A stretch of 64,000 bases of DNA, from positions 124,001-188,000 of the forward strand of contig JAJYOG010000002.1 of NCBI GenBank assembly GCA_021785935.1. The letters run 5' to 3'. The notes beneath the pieces are model-generated. The model was not told the origin of the DNA and made no database searches. It saw only the letters and a program-made list of their open reading frames with translations. Of this stretch, positions 1 to 7,827 are shown one piece after another (positions within the stretch are counted from its first letter, which is position 1; each line of letters opens with the position of its first letter). The DNA is from Actinomycetes bacterium. Its GTDB lineage: Bacteria > Actinomycetota > Thermoleophilia > BMS3ABIN01. The translations under genes were made by a program, and so were the position numbers.

Positions 1-321
1 CATCAGTCCGGATTTGGTGCTGCCAATATCGGTAACGATTGTACCCGGTCCCGATGCCGCCATTACCTGCCTGATGACTTCCAGGATCGAGCGCACGGGC
101 GTCGCTACAAAAATAATGTCCGCATCCGCGGCGGCTTCTTCAACGCTGCCGGCTTCGTCGGTAATAGCGCCCAGCTCCAGCGCCTGCTTGAGCGTCCGTG
201 CCGTGCGGCTGTAGCCGATGACGCGAGGCACATCCAGCCGTTCCCGGGCCGCCAGGCCCAGAGAACCGCCCATGAGGCCAACGCCGATAATGGCAATAGT
301 AGTATTGGAGAAATCAGGCAT
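1..321 (-). CDS. tyrA: Prephenate dehydrogenase, N-terminal part (cut by window edge)
   Basis: Oxidative decarboxylation of prephenate (or arogenate) with NAD(P)+ in tyrosine synthesis. The frame is open from an ATG at 319-321 to the window edge, giving 107 residues with no stop, so the C-terminal helical dimerisation domain is missing. Residues 9-24 carry a Rossmann nucleotide-binding motif (IIGVGLMGGSLGLA), and ATPVRSI and DIGSTKS follow as in TyrA proteins. After the second beta strand the sequence reads GYSRT where NAD-specific enzymes often have an acidic residue, so NADP use is possible (inference). It starts 24 bases after the aroF stop, so the two are probably co-transcribed. Confidence 0.9.
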   Translation of the reverse strand, partial: MPDFSNTTIAIIGVGLMGGSLGLAARERLDVPRVIGYSRTARTLKQALELGAITDEAGSVEEAAADADIIFVATPVRSILEVIRQVMAASGPGTIVTDIGSTKSGLM

Positions 322-345
322 GGCCGTCCCCGCGGCGCCGCCGCA

Positions 346-1362
346 CTAGGAGATCTGCTTGCCCGCCAGATCTACATACCGGCGAACCTCGTTAACATAA
401 GCCACGAAGTCTTCCATCGGCAGCGACTGTGAGCCATCACAAAGCGCCGCTTCAGGATCGGGATGAGTCTCGACGATAAGCCCATCGGCGCCAACGGCAA
501 CCGATGCCAGCGACAGAGGCAGCACCAGATCGCGCTTGCCAGCCGAATGGCTGGGGTCAACGACCACGGGCAAATGACACTGTTTTTTAATGACGGGGAT
601 CGCCGAAATATCCAGCGTAAAGCGCGTCGAAGTCTCGAAGGTGCGGATGCCGCGCTCGCAGAGGATGACGTCGGAATTCCCTTCCTTGAGGATATATTCC
701 GCGGCCATAAGCAGCTCCTCGATGGTAGCGCTCATCCCACGTTTGAGCAGAATCGGGCGCTCCACCTTGCCCACTTCCGAAAGCAGCTGAAAATTTTGCA
801 TATTGCGTGTACCGATCTGGATGACGTCGGCGTACTTGAGCACGGTCTCGACATCACGGGGGTCCATCAATTCGGTGACGATAGGCAGCCCAGTCTCTTC
901 GCGAGCGGCAGCCATGATCTTGAGGCCGGTCTCCCCCATCCCCTGAAAGCTGTATGGTGAAGTACGCGGCTTGAAGGCTCCGCCGCGCAACATCGAAGCG
1001 CCGGCAGCTTTGGCCTGTCGCGCCGCGACCATATACTGCTCTTCGCTTTCAACCGAACAGGGTCCTGCGATGAGCGCGAAGGCGCCGCCGCCCAGAGCGC
1101 GGTCGCGCACCTGCACGACCGTATCGTCGGGATGGGTCTGACGGCTTGCCAGTTTATACGGCTTGAGGATCGGCATGATCTTGTCCACGCCGGCCATGGC
1201 ATCGAGCGGCAACTGTGTAATCTCATCGCGGTCGCCGATCGCCCCGATAATGGTCACGAATTCCCCCTTGGAAATATGAGAACGCGCACCGACGCTTGCC
1301 AGCCGGTCGACTACGTGCTGGACCTGCTCCTCGGTCGCGTCGGGTTTCATCACTATCATCAT
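346..1362 (-). CDS. aroF: 3-deoxy-7-phosphoheptulonate (DAHP) synthase, type I beta
   Basis: First step of the shikimate pathway: condenses phosphoenolpyruvate with erythrose 4-phosphate. The protein has 338 residues, the usual length for the AroA(I beta) group. Residues 1 to about 65 form a ferredoxin-like regulatory domain (starts [13 protein letters not shown]), the kind that makes this group sensitive to Tyr or Phe. The TIM-barrel domain follows with [46 protein letters not shown] and [12 protein letters not shown]. The ATG at 1360-1362 is chosen because GGAGG lies 10 bases upstream; an in-frame extension to 1425 lacks family sequence. A stem-loop precedes it (1428-1458). tyrA follows. 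Confidence 0.95.
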   Translation of the reverse strand: MMIVMKPDATEEQVQHVVDRLASVGARSHISKGEFVTIIGAIGDRDEITQLPLDAMAGVDKIMPILKPYKLASRQTHPDDTVVQVRDRALGGGAFALIAGPCSVESEEQYMVAARQAKAAGASMLRGGAFKPRTSPYSFQGMGETGLKIMAAAREETGLPIVTELMDPRDVETVLKYADVIQIGTRNMQNFQLLSEVGKVERPILLKRGMSATIEELLMAAEYILKEGNSDVILCERGIRTFETSTRFTLDISAIPVIKKQCHLPVVVDPSHSAGKRDLVLPLSLASVAVGADGLIVETHPDPEAALCDGSQSLPMEDFVAYVNEVRRYVDLAGKQIS

Positions 1363-1409
1363 CGCGGCATTACCTCCGTCTTTCCCTGCTATTCCATGGG
1401 GATTTGATC

Positions 1410-1458
1410 GATTAACCAAAAGCAACAGGCGCGCGGTTCATCCGCTACCCGCGGCGCC
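1410..1458 (-). terminator. Possible attenuator hairpin in the aroF leader
   Basis: On the minus strand GGCGCCGCGG at 1458-1449 can pair with CCGCGCGCC at 1436-1428 around a 12-base loop, followed by TGTTGCTTTT. It lies about 65 bases before the aroF start. A GC-rich stem followed by a T-rich stretch in the leader of the first aromatic-pathway enzyme suggests transcription attenuation; no leader peptide or T-box core was recognised, so this is inference from structure only. Confidence 0.4.
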
Positions 1459-1828
1459 AATAGCTTGTAATTCTAACACTACGTTGCCAGAAGGAAAAAC
1501 AGGGCGCCTCTGGGGAGATTGTGAAGTGAATCAGGAGGGTGAATCAGGGCATAGATAAGCCCCAAGTAACCTTCAGACTTTTTTACTGACCTTCAGAGCT
1601 AGCCGCTCTGCCTTTTTGACGGTTTTTCCTAACCCGCCACTTTGGTCAGTTCCCTTTGTCTTCCGACTTCTTGGGGCTTTTTCATATCTTCCCTTGTCCT
1701 CATTTTCAATCCGACTCCGGAAGATACTAAACCTTTTATACCCCGAGGTTTGAATGCTAAACCCTGATTTACCCAATTTTCCCGATTCGCCCTGATAGGC
1801 CGCGGAAAGCAGGCCGGAAATGAAACAA
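1459..1828. other. Non-coding gap upstream of aroF with inverted repeats
   Basis: About 370 bases with no convincing gene. AAGCCCCAAG at 1557-1566 is the exact inverse of CTTGGGGCTT at 1670-1679, enclosing about 100 bases that include a smaller hairpin AGAGC-TAGCC-GCTCT. The short lysine-rich frames here look like chance. The stretch could be a structured leader or small RNA, or the remains of a mobile element; I cannot decide. Confidence 0.3.
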
Positions 1829-1904
1829 CCGGGCCGCGCTTTGCGACCCGGTTCAAGCTCAGCCACCCGGCAAACAGCTCCCCAGCTGCCGATGCCGGGT
1901 GGCT
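1829..1904 (-). terminator. Two adjacent stable hairpins, possible terminator
   Basis: A perfect 12-base inverted repeat, AGCCACCCGGCA at 1861-1872 and TGCCGGGTGGCT at 1893-1904, encloses an inner hairpin CAGCT-CCCC-AGCTG (1875-1888). A second stem pairs CCGGG (1829-1833) with CCCGG (1847-1851), extended by CGC/GCG. They lie about 100 bases downstream of the secreted-protein gene 2011-2592. The T tail on the minus strand is weak (TTGTTTCATTT), so a structured RNA leader is an alternative. Confidence 0.4.
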
Positions 1905-2010
1905 CAAGATATAGACCGTACCACCCGTACTGCTATGGCTACATCCATTTCGGCCTACATCGAACTTTAATTCGGTACTCCTGCCAGCTTCAGTTCATGA
2001 AGCACCAGCT

Positions 2011-2592
2011 TCAGTCGTGCATTCCTCTGCTGGCGTGAGTTCCGGCGCGAGAGGAACTACCGGTCGTTCCCGTCACGGGCCCCGATGATGGATGGGATTC
2101 ATCCATATCGCTCCCGTGGGAACTGCCCGAACCGCTCGGCATTGAGTTTTCTTCGTGTTCCGTCGCGTGCTCGGGGGCGTTGCCTCCGGGACCGACGGGA
2201 GTGGTCTCAGGCACGTTGGCATGCTCATTGGCGTGCTCCGCACCCTGACCCATGTTGCCTGTTTGATGCTCGTCCATCTCGCCGGGCTCGGTTGCGTCGT
2301 TCTCCACCGTACCTGGGGTATGGGTCTCGACCTCAGTGGCGTCGTTGTCGCCGTACTGATCGCCGGCCGCACCGCCGTCATCGTTCACGTCCTCGTCTGT
2401 CGCGCTACCGTTCTGATCTTCTCCGTACTGCTCGTCTGCGGCTGAGCCGGTCTGACCGCTACCTGAACCTGAGCCGGTCAGGCTCGCCACGCCGCCGCTG
2501 ACGCCGGGTACCTGGCCTGAAGCCAAAGCCACGCCGGTCACTCCGAAAAGCAACAGTGCGGCCAGGACCAACATCTTTGTCTTAAACTTCAT
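2011..2592 (-). CDS. Secreted acidic low-complexity protein, His/Met-containing
   Basis: Not assigned to a family. The 193-residue product begins with a clear Sec signal peptide (MKFKTKMLVLAALLLFGVTG, cut probably after VALASG). The rest is low complexity, rich in Gly, Ser, Asp, Glu, Thr and Asn, with many His and Met residues in the second half (for example DEHQTGNMGQGAEH and the C-terminus SRGMHD). No folded domain is apparent. It is divergent from an ECF sigma factor gene and resembles in composition the C-terminal tail of the DUF5667 protein at 3420-4526, so it is a plausible target of that sigma factor (inference). AGAGAGG lies just upstream of the start. Confidence 0.7.
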   Translation of the reverse strand: MKFKTKMLVLAALLLFGVTGVALASGQVPGVSGGVASLTGSGSGSGQTGSAADEQYGEDQNGSATDEDVNDDGGAAGDQYGDNDATEVETHTPGTVENDATEPGEMDEHQTGNMGQGAEHANEHANVPETTPVGPGGNAPEHATEHEENSMPSGSGSSHGSDMDESHPSSGPVTGTTGSSSRAGTHASRGMHD

Positions 2593-2652
2593 ACGATAAA
2601 CCTCTCTTTCTAGCTTCCCGGTCTTCCAGTTATAGGTTTAGCGAATTGAGCC

Positions 2653-2666
2653 GCGTAAAGTTACGC
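2653..2666. promoter_or_regulatory. Palindrome GCGTAA-AG-TTACGC in divergent promoter region
   Basis: Perfect 6-base inverted repeat with a 2-base spacer in the 230-base region between the divergent secreted-protein and ECF sigma genes. The minus-strand half contains GTAAC, the type of element seen in ECF -35 boxes. It could be an operator or part of a promoter recognised by the sigma factor (inference). TATATATAG near 2740 is a possible -10 region for the rightward gene. Confidence 0.35.
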
Positions 2667-2822
2667 ATCTGCTCAAAATGGTCATTAAACTAAGGAGTGG
2701 GTTGATTTCATCCGAGGCAACCTGTATGCATTGAAGAGGGTATATATAGTCATGCCTCCCCCCAAAAAAAATCTAACCGTAACCAAATTGCCATATAAAA
2801 CGCTGGATATATCAGGAGAGAA

Positions 2823-3374
2823 GTGTTGACCGAGAAGCACCAGCTGCAGCGGTTGATCAAACGCATCCAAAGAGGCGACGTCAATGCATTCGGACAACTG
2901 TATGACCAGTTCCATGATCCGGTCTACTCCTATGTGTTGCGCCAGACGGGTTCGCAAGTGGACGCCGAGGATATTACCGCAAGCGTTTTTCTCTACGTGC
3001 TCGAGAAGATCGATACATTCACCTGGCGCGGCGCCGGCTTCGCGGCCTGGCTTTTTCGTATTGCCAGGAACGACATTCTGGACCACTTCCGGCGCCAGGG
3101 AAAAGGGGCGCGGGAGATAGCGCTCTCCGAGGAAGTCATGAAGCAGCCATCGGGGATCCTGGTGGAGGACCAAGCGGAAGCAGCTTGGGACGAGCGTCGG
3201 CTGAGACGAAAAATCGCCGACCTTTCGGAGGATCAGCAGCAGGTGGTCCTTCTGAAGTTAATGATGAACTTCAGCAACAGGGAGGTAGGCGAGATCATCG
3301 GCAAGAGTGAAGGCGCCGTCAAGGCGCTGACCCATCGGGCGCTGGTGTCGCTAAGAAAGCAGATGGAGGAATAG
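2823..3374 (+). CDS. ECF-type RNA polymerase sigma factor
   Basis: Directs RNA polymerase to a small regulon, often one that includes its own operon. The product is 183 residues. Sigma region 2 is at about 15-95 (AFGQLYDQFHDPVYSYVLRQ, then DAEDITASVFL and FAAWLFRIARN) and region 4 at about 130-180 (LSEDQQQVVLLK, FSNREVGEIIGKSEGAVKAL). Regions 1.1 and 3 are absent, as expected for ECF factors. The start is GTG at 2823, preceded by AGGAGAG; the adjacent TTG at 2826 is also possible. The partner gene at 3420 codes for a DUF5667 membrane protein, the usual neighbour for this kind of ECF factor and probably its anti-sigma regulator. Confidence 0.92.
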   Translation: MLTEKHQLQRLIKRIQRGDVNAFGQLYDQFHDPVYSYVLRQTGSQVDAEDITASVFLYVLEKIDTFTWRGAGFAAWLFRIARNDILDHFRRQGKGAREIALSEEVMKQPSGILVEDQAEAAWDERRLRRKIADLSEDQQQVVLLKLMMNFSNREVGEIIGKSEGAVKALTHRALVSLRKQMEE

Positions 3375-3419
3375 CGGGGACCAAGGCGAGATCGGGCGGC
3401 GAAAAATTTAGGAAACATT

Positions 3420-4526
3420 ATGGGCTCTGATAATAAATTTAATTCGGTGGAAGCGGAATCCGGCGCCGGCAGCGTTGATCGCTTCGAGGATCTCCTCAAT
3501 CGGGATCTCGAACGCGTGCTCGCGGGAAAAGCCAGCGTAGAAGAATGCACTACTTCGAGTTCGGAATTCGCTGATGACCTCAAGCCATTGCTTGGCCTGG
3601 CGCTGTCCGGCCGGGAGGCGCTCAGAGTCGAAGCTCCGGTTCTATCCAAAGAAATATCGCGCCAAAAGCTCATGGCCCACGCCGAAAGCATACGCCCGCA
3701 GCGGCGCTCCCGGCTCGCAAGAATCGTATGGCGCCCGCTGGCTCTGACCGCGGGTTTATTTGTCCTGCTATCCGCGGGAACGGCAGTGGCCGCAAGCGGC
3801 GCCGCGCCCGACAGCATCCTTTACCCCCTGAGAGAGCGGCTTGAGGACGCCCGCACAACCTTGGCAATGCAAAATGCCGACCGGGCCCAGGTCGAAGTCG
3901 GACATGCCAATGGAAGTCTTGACCAGCTCGATCAGATGGTGGGAGAGAACAAGAGCGATTACATCGCCCGCCTGTTGTCCGATTATGACCGGCATTTGAA
4001 CAATGCCGCCGGATTCGCACAAGCGGCAGCCGCCAATGGTGAGAATACCGCCGACATAGAAGCTTTAATCCAGGCTACGCGCGATCGTCATGACGCCATG
4101 ATTAAATCACTGGAAAGAACCGCTCCTGAGGAAGCAGCCAGGACTTTGCGGGATGCGGAAGGCGATGCGGCTGAAAGTGACAACGCCGGCGGCGGGGCGA
4201 TGCAACCATCCTCCGGCGCGGGAAATCAACCTGCGGGTAACCAGGGCAGCGGCAATGAGGGCGAGATCGAAAATCATGATGGCGGCTCAGGCGGCTCGGG
4301 AGGTTCCGGCGGTTACGAGCAGCCAGACATGGGATCGCATGACAACAGCCAGCATAACGGAGATTCCCAATCAGGCGGCAACAATAGTGGGGATAGTGGG
4401 CACTCTTCTGACCAAAGCCCGGAAGGGCCACAAAGCGATAATCATAAATCCGAGGATTCCCATAGTTCCATGCCCCAGGCCGAGCCCTCCTCCATGGCCC
4501 CGTCCGGGCAGCGCATGGGGCACTGA
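3420..4526 (+). CDS. DUF5667-domain membrane protein, probable anti-sigma partner
   Basis: 368 residues. Residues 1 to about 95 form a cytosolic segment (FEDLLNRDLERVLAG onward), as expected for a sigma-binding region. One transmembrane helix follows at about 102-122 (LALTAGLFVLLSAGTAVAA), then a DUF5667 domain (PDSILYPLRERLEDARTTLA, then ALIQATRDRHDAM) that is probably extracytoplasmic. The last 110 residues are a Gly/Ser/Asn/Asp/His-rich tail ending in QRMGH. It starts 45 bases after the ECF sigma gene and almost certainly shares its transcript. The tail resembles the divergent secreted protein. Its role as the membrane regulator of the sigma factor is inference from arrangement. Confidence 0.85.
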   Translation: MGSDNKFNSVEAESGAGSVDRFEDLLNRDLERVLAGKASVEECTTSSSEFADDLKPLLGLALSGREALRVEAPVLSKEISRQKLMAHAESIRPQRRSRLARIVWRPLALTAGLFVLLSAGTAVAASGAAPDSILYPLRERLEDARTTLAMQNADRAQVEVGHANGSLDQLDQMVGENKSDYIARLLSDYDRHLNNAAGFAQAAAANGENTADIEALIQATRDRHDAMIKSLERTAPEEAARTLRDAEGDAAESDNAGGGAMQPSSGAGNQPAGNQGSGNEGEIENHDGGSGGSGGSGGYEQPDMGSHDNSQHNGDSQSGGNNSGDSGHSSDQSPEGPQSDNHKSEDSHSSMPQAEPSSMAPSGQRMGH

Positions 4527-4530
4527 TTTT

Positions 4531-4597
4531 GAGACATTGATTCTTCGAGTCACCGATTCCTCGAGACATTGATTCTTCGAGTCACCGATTCTTTGAG
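4531..4597. repeat. 32-base direct repeat, two copies
   Basis: A unit beginning GAGACATTGATTCTTCGAGT at 4531 recurs at 4563 with a 32-base period and one or two differences near its end. It starts 4 bases after the DUF5667 stop codon. Function unknown; probably a local tandem duplication. Confidence 0.75.
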
Positions 4598-4684
4598 CAA
4601 AGCTAATTGAGTATCTACAACTTCCGGGGATGAAAATGAACTTGCCGTGGAATCAGCTGCAACGCCACACGGATAAACCGGGTG

Positions 4685-5773
4685 CTACTTCAGCTCGGCC
4701 AGCTTCTCCAGCAGGAACTCGTTCTCTTTTTCAGCTCCTACGCTCACCCGCATGTACTCCGGCCAGCCCCAAGCCCCGCAATTCCGGACGATAACTCCGC
4801 GCCGCAACAGTTCCTCCGGCACGGAAGCCGCCGGAACCCCCAACTGATCTATCTTCACCAGCATGAAGTTGCTCTGCGTCCTGACATATCCCATGCCCAG
4901 CGAGTCAAACCCTTCATAGAGCTGACGCCTGCCCTCACTGTTCAGCCGCCGGCGCTCCTCCAACCGGTCCGAAAGGCCAAGCGCCTTGAGCGCCGCCGCC
5001 TGGGCCAGCATGTTGATGTTGAAAGGCTGGCGGACCTTGTCGATCGCCTCCTTCACCCGCGGAGAGCAGAGGCCGTAGCCGATCCTCAGTCCGCAGAGCC
5101 CGTAAATCTTGGAGAAAGTCCGCAGCAGAATAACGTTGTCATTGGAGCGGCGCAGGTTGAGGCCGCCCTGTGAATCAGGCTCCTCGACGTACTCGTTATA
5201 TGCCTCGTCGAGAACCAGCGCGCAACTCTCAGGCAGCCCGGCCGCGAACCCGGCGATCGCCGCCGCGCTCAGATATGAGCCGGTGGGATTGTGTGGATTG
5301 GTGAGGAAGACAACCCGCGTCCGCTCGTTGACGGCCACCGCCAGACTCTCGAGATCATTGGCGAAATCCTTCAGCGGCACCTTGACGGCTTTGGCGCCGC
5401 GGGCCAGCGTCACTTCCTCGTATACCAGGAAGGTCGGGTCGGAAAAAACCGCCTCTGTCCCGGGCTCCAGGAAGATAAGGCTGAGCCAGATGAGCAACTC
5501 GCAGGAGCCATTGCCGAGGATGACCTGATTGGGTTCGACCTCGTAGCGATCGGCGAGCGCGGCGCGCAGGTCCCGGGCTTCGGCGTCGGGATAGCGGTTG
5601 AGGCTATCGAACTTTTCTATTATTGCCTCGAGGACCTCGGGAAATGGTGGCAGCGGCGATTCATTCGAGGCCAGCTTGACCACACGTTCGAGCCCGTAAG
5701 CCTTGGCGACAACCTCGATCGGCGTGCCAGCGACATACGGGGTGAGATTTTTTATTTGAGAGACGAATTCCAT
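4685..5773 (-). CDS. hisC: Histidinol-phosphate / aromatic aminotransferase
   Basis: PLP-dependent class I/II aminotransferase, 362 residues. Family motifs: KLASNESPLPPFP (substrate loop), LGNGSCELL, FLTNPHNPTGSY, LVLDEAYNEYV and LLRTFSKIYGLCGLRIGYG, whose Lys binds PLP. The canonical reaction converts imidazole-acetol phosphate to histidinol phosphate. Because it sits with aroH, aroF and tyrA rather than other his genes, it may act on phenylpyruvate, hydroxyphenylpyruvate or prephenate instead or as well (inference). The ATG at 5771-5773 is chosen because MEFVSQIKNLTPYVAGTPIE is a typical HisC N-terminus; sequence upstream is a 13-base tandem repeat, not coding. Confidence 0.9.
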   Translation of the reverse strand: MEFVSQIKNLTPYVAGTPIEVVAKAYGLERVVKLASNESPLPPFPEVLEAIIEKFDSLNRYPDAEARDLRAALADRYEVEPNQVILGNGSCELLIWLSLIFLEPGTEAVFSDPTFLVYEEVTLARGAKAVKVPLKDFANDLESLAVAVNERTRVVFLTNPHNPTGSYLSAAAIAGFAAGLPESCALVLDEAYNEYVEEPDSQGGLNLRRSNDNVILLRTFSKIYGLCGLRIGYGLCSPRVKEAIDKVRQPFNINMLAQAAALKALGLSDRLEERRRLNSEGRRQLYEGFDSLGMGYVRTQSNFMLVKIDQLGVPAASVPEELLRRGVIVRNCGAWGWPEYMRVSVGAEKENEFLLEKLAELK

Positions 5774-5803
5774 GAAACTCGTTTCGTTCCGGGAAAATTG
5801 TAT

Positions 5804-5850
5804 CGCCCGGGTGTACCGCCCGGGTGTACCGCCCGGGTGTACCGCCCGGG
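5804..5850. repeat. 13-base tandem repeat (CGCCCGGGTGTAC) in hisC leader
   Basis: Three full copies at 5804, 5817 and 5830 plus a partial copy ending at 5850, each containing the palindrome CCCGGG. It fills most of the 79 bases between the aroH stop and the hisC start. Copy number could vary and affect folding of the hisC leader (inference). Confidence 0.9.
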
Positions 5851-5852
5851 AT

Positions 5853-6230
5853 TTATTCGGGCAGATCGGTCCTGAGCTGCATCGCTCCGCGGAGATAGGC
5901 GTGCCTGATCTCATCGCGGGTTTTAATCGTGTAAGTGTGCATCAGTACCCGGATACAGCGCTCGATGCTGCCGGCAACGGGAATTTCCTGCGAGCAGAGA
6001 AGCGGTATCTGCGAGAGGCCAATGGTTCGCGCCGCCACCGCCGGAAAATCAGATACCAGGTCGGCCGTGGCGGTAAAAATTATGCTGATAATGGCATCCT
6101 CGCGGATGTCGTTACGCTCCATCATCGTCTCGAGCAGCTCGGCGGTGCGCTCCCGCACCTTACCGGCCTCGTCTTCGTCCACCGTGGTCGCGCCGCGCAC
6201 GGCCACCAGGCGCCATTCGCCTTCCCTCAT
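5853..6230 (-). CDS. aroH: Chorismate mutase, AroH type
   Basis: Rearranges chorismate to prephenate, the branch point to Phe and Tyr. 125 residues, the usual size for the trimeric Bacillus AroH fold. Motifs: LVAVRGATTVDEDEAG at the N-terminus (catalytic Arg), IISIIFTATADLVSDFPAVA and IPVAGSIERCIRVLMH (second catalytic Arg). It directly follows rluB (stop and start are adjacent) and precedes hisC, so it is probably translated from the scpA-scpB-rluB transcript. Prephenate would feed tyrA at the left edge. Confidence 0.95.
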   Translation of the reverse strand: MREGEWRLVAVRGATTVDEDEAGKVRERTAELLETMMERNDIREDAIISIIFTATADLVSDFPAVAARTIGLSQIPLLCSQEIPVAGSIERCIRVLMHTYTIKTRDEIRHAYLRGAMQLRTDLPE

Positions 6231-7028
6231 TTATTTCCCCTTCGCAATTCTTTTCAAGGCTTTTACTTCCTTGGCCGCCAGCGGCCGGGAATCTCCCAGC
6301 TCCAGGCCTCTGTCCGTTAACATCGCGTATCCTTTGCGATGTAATCCACGCACCGGATGGCCGATTGCGTCGAACATGCGCCGCACCTGCCGTTTGCGTC
6401 CTTCATGGATGACGAGTTCCACTGTGCTCATGGCCACGCCGGACCCGGCAACACCTTTGCGCCCGGCGGCGCTGGCGTCGATGCCAGATTTTTTGCCGCT
6501 GCCGGTCATGCCGGTGCCGGTCATTTGCACTTCCGCCGGCCAGGTCTTGCCATCCTCCAGCTCAACGCCCTGCCGCAACCGGTCGAGCTCTTCCTCAGTG
6601 ACCTCTCCAAGAACATGGGCCCTGTATACTTTATCAACCTCGAAGCGGGGATGCATCAGGCTGTGCGCCAGCGCTCCGTCATTGGTGAGGATGATGAGCC
6701 CGGTGGTATCGCGATCGAGCCGCCCGATAGGAAATAACCGCACCTGGCTGGGCACGTATTCGACGACCGTGCGAACGCCGCGCGCATCGGAGGCGGCACT
6801 GAGGATGCCGGCGGGCTTGTTGAGCAGATGGTATTCGAGGGGTTCCGGCTCCACCGGCTCGCCGTCGAACCAGACGACGTCGCCCGGCTCCACGCGCGTG
6901 CCTATCTCCGTGACAGTCTCACCGTTGACTATCACCCGGCCCTCGAGAATCAGCTCCTCGCTGCGGCGGCGGGAAGCGACCCCGGCTCGGGCCAGATACT
7001 TTTGCAGGCGCTCGCCGATAAGGCGAAC
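6231..7028 (-). CDS. rluB: 23S rRNA pseudouridine synthase RluB family, start codon unclear
   Basis: Forms pseudouridine in 23S rRNA. Full family content spans about 265 codons: an S4 RNA-binding domain (ERLQKYLARAGVASRRRSEE, then ILEGRVIVNG), then the catalytic domain with LLNKPAGILS, LFPIGRLDRDTTGLIILTND (catalytic Asp), VYRAHVLG, ELVIHEGRKRQVRRMF and IGHPVRGLHR. The frame runs straight on from the ScpB TAG stop (7029-7031), and no ATG, GTG or TTG occurs before GTG at 6933-6935, which would remove most of the S4 domain. Possible explanations are a rare start (ATC at 7017-7019 or CTG), stop readthrough giving a ScpB-RluB fusion, or a sequence error. The right-hand limit given is the first sense codon after the TAG. 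Confidence 0.85.
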   Translation of the reverse strand, partial: VRLIGERLQKYLARAGVASRRRSEELILEGRVIVNGETVTEIGTRVEPGDVVWFDGEPVEPEPLEYHLLNKPAGILSAASDARGVRTVVEYVPSQVRLFPIGRLDRDTTGLIILTNDGALAHSLMHPRFEVDKVYRAHVLGEVTEEELDRLRQGVELEDGKTWPAEVQMTGTGMTGSGKKSGIDASAAGRKGVAGSGVAMSTVELVIHEGRKRQVRRMFDAIGHPVRGLHRKGYAMLTDRGLELGDSRPLAAKEVKALKRIAKGK

Positions 7029-7796
7029 CTACTGCCGCTTGTCGGCGGCCAGGTGCAGCTTTTCGCGGAGTTCCTCGACATCGGCCGGCGTCGCCTCGAA
7101 ACCTTCAAGCGACGGCAGGCCGGCGATATCGGTGATCCCGAATAGCTTTTCGAATGATTCGGTGGTGTGGTATTTGACCGCGCCCGTCTGCTCGGCCCGT
7201 CCCGCCTCGGCGACAAGGCCCTTGTCGAGAAGGTTGGCGACGACAGTGTCAGCGCCGACCCCGCGGATACGTGCGATCTCGGGCCGGGTTATCGGCTGCA
7301 GGTAGGCAACGATGGCAAGCGTCTCCATGGCCGCGGGCGATAGCGAGTAATCGATGGGCCGGCGGCAGAAACGTTCGACTGCTTCTCGAGCAAGGTCGCC
7401 GGTGCGGAAGGTGTAGCCTCCCGCGATCTCGGCAAAGATGATACCGCCGTCAGGATCGGAATATTTCTCACGCACGGCTTCGACCGCGTGGGCCAGGGCT
7501 TCGCCCTCAGCGCCGGTCACTTCCGCGAGCACTTCGAGACTCACCGGATCGGGGGCGATGAAGAGGACAGCTTCGATGTTGCGGGCCAGGCCGTCGGATC
7601 CGGGAGAAGCTGGGTCGGCGTCGGCGGCTGCATCAGTTTCATCCGCGTCCATCCCCGATTCAATCTCTTCCGATATTTCCATCATCTCGTACGTTTCGAG
7701 AATCACCCCTTCATCTGCGGTTTCGGTTTCGGCTTCGGCCTCGCTCCACTCCTGCCCCTCATTCGTTTCGGCGCTATTTAAATTTTGGTCATCCAT
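7029..7796 (-). CDS. scpB: Segregation and condensation protein B
   Basis: Winged-helix subunit that, with ScpA, bridges the SMC dimer in the bacterial condensin complex. 255 residues. The core runs from about residue 65 (GLARNIEAVLFIAPDPVSLE) to the end, with VERFCRRPIDYSLSPAAMET, IVAYLQPITRPEIARIRGV and a second winged helix (LLDKGLVAEAGR). The first 65 residues are an unusually acidic Glu/Asp/Ala-rich extension. ATG at 7794-7796 is chosen because GGAGG lies 8 bases upstream; an in-frame extension to 7892 has no family similarity. Its TAG stop is in the same frame as rluB, with no gap. Confidence 0.92.
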   Translation of the reverse strand: MDDQNLNSAETNEGQEWSEAEAETETADEGVILETYEMMEISEEIESGMDADETDAAADADPASPGSDGLARNIEAVLFIAPDPVSLEVLAEVTGAEGEALAHAVEAVREKYSDPDGGIIFAEIAGGYTFRTGDLAREAVERFCRRPIDYSLSPAAMETLAIVAYLQPITRPEIARIRGVGADTVVANLLDKGLVAEAGRAEQTGAVKYHTTESFEKLFGITDIAGLPSLEGFEATPADVEELREKLHLAADKRQ

Positions 7797-7827
7797 AATT
7801 TTTGCCTCCATTAATGAGGGCGATCCT

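Noticed and set aside
1829-1851. CGCAAAG in the hairpin resembles half of a c-di-GMP-I riboswitch
   Set aside because: The required partner half (GGCAAACC followed by the P1 stem) is not found on the same strand at the right distance.
1573-1907. Two overlapping lysine-rich minus-strand reading frames (92 and 97 codons)
   Set aside because: They run through the hairpin region, have no good ribosome site, resemble no family and lack sensible codon patterns.
3408-3420. TTTAGGAAACAT resembles the left half of repeat A
   Set aside because: Only about 12 bases match, the core is missing, and it overlaps a normal ribosome site and start codon.
4102-4572. Open frames on both strands over the DUF5667 tail
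   Set aside because: They mirror low-complexity coding sequence of the real gene and have no independent support.
4685-5773. Calling this aminotransferase CobD instead of HisC
   Set aside because: It lacks the HGG start motif of CobD, sits with aromatic genes, and a clear CobD lies in the cobalamin operon at 40408.
5804-5850. CRISPR-like array
   Set aside because: The units are directly adjacent with no spacers; the same holds for 51075-51142 and 18418-18447.
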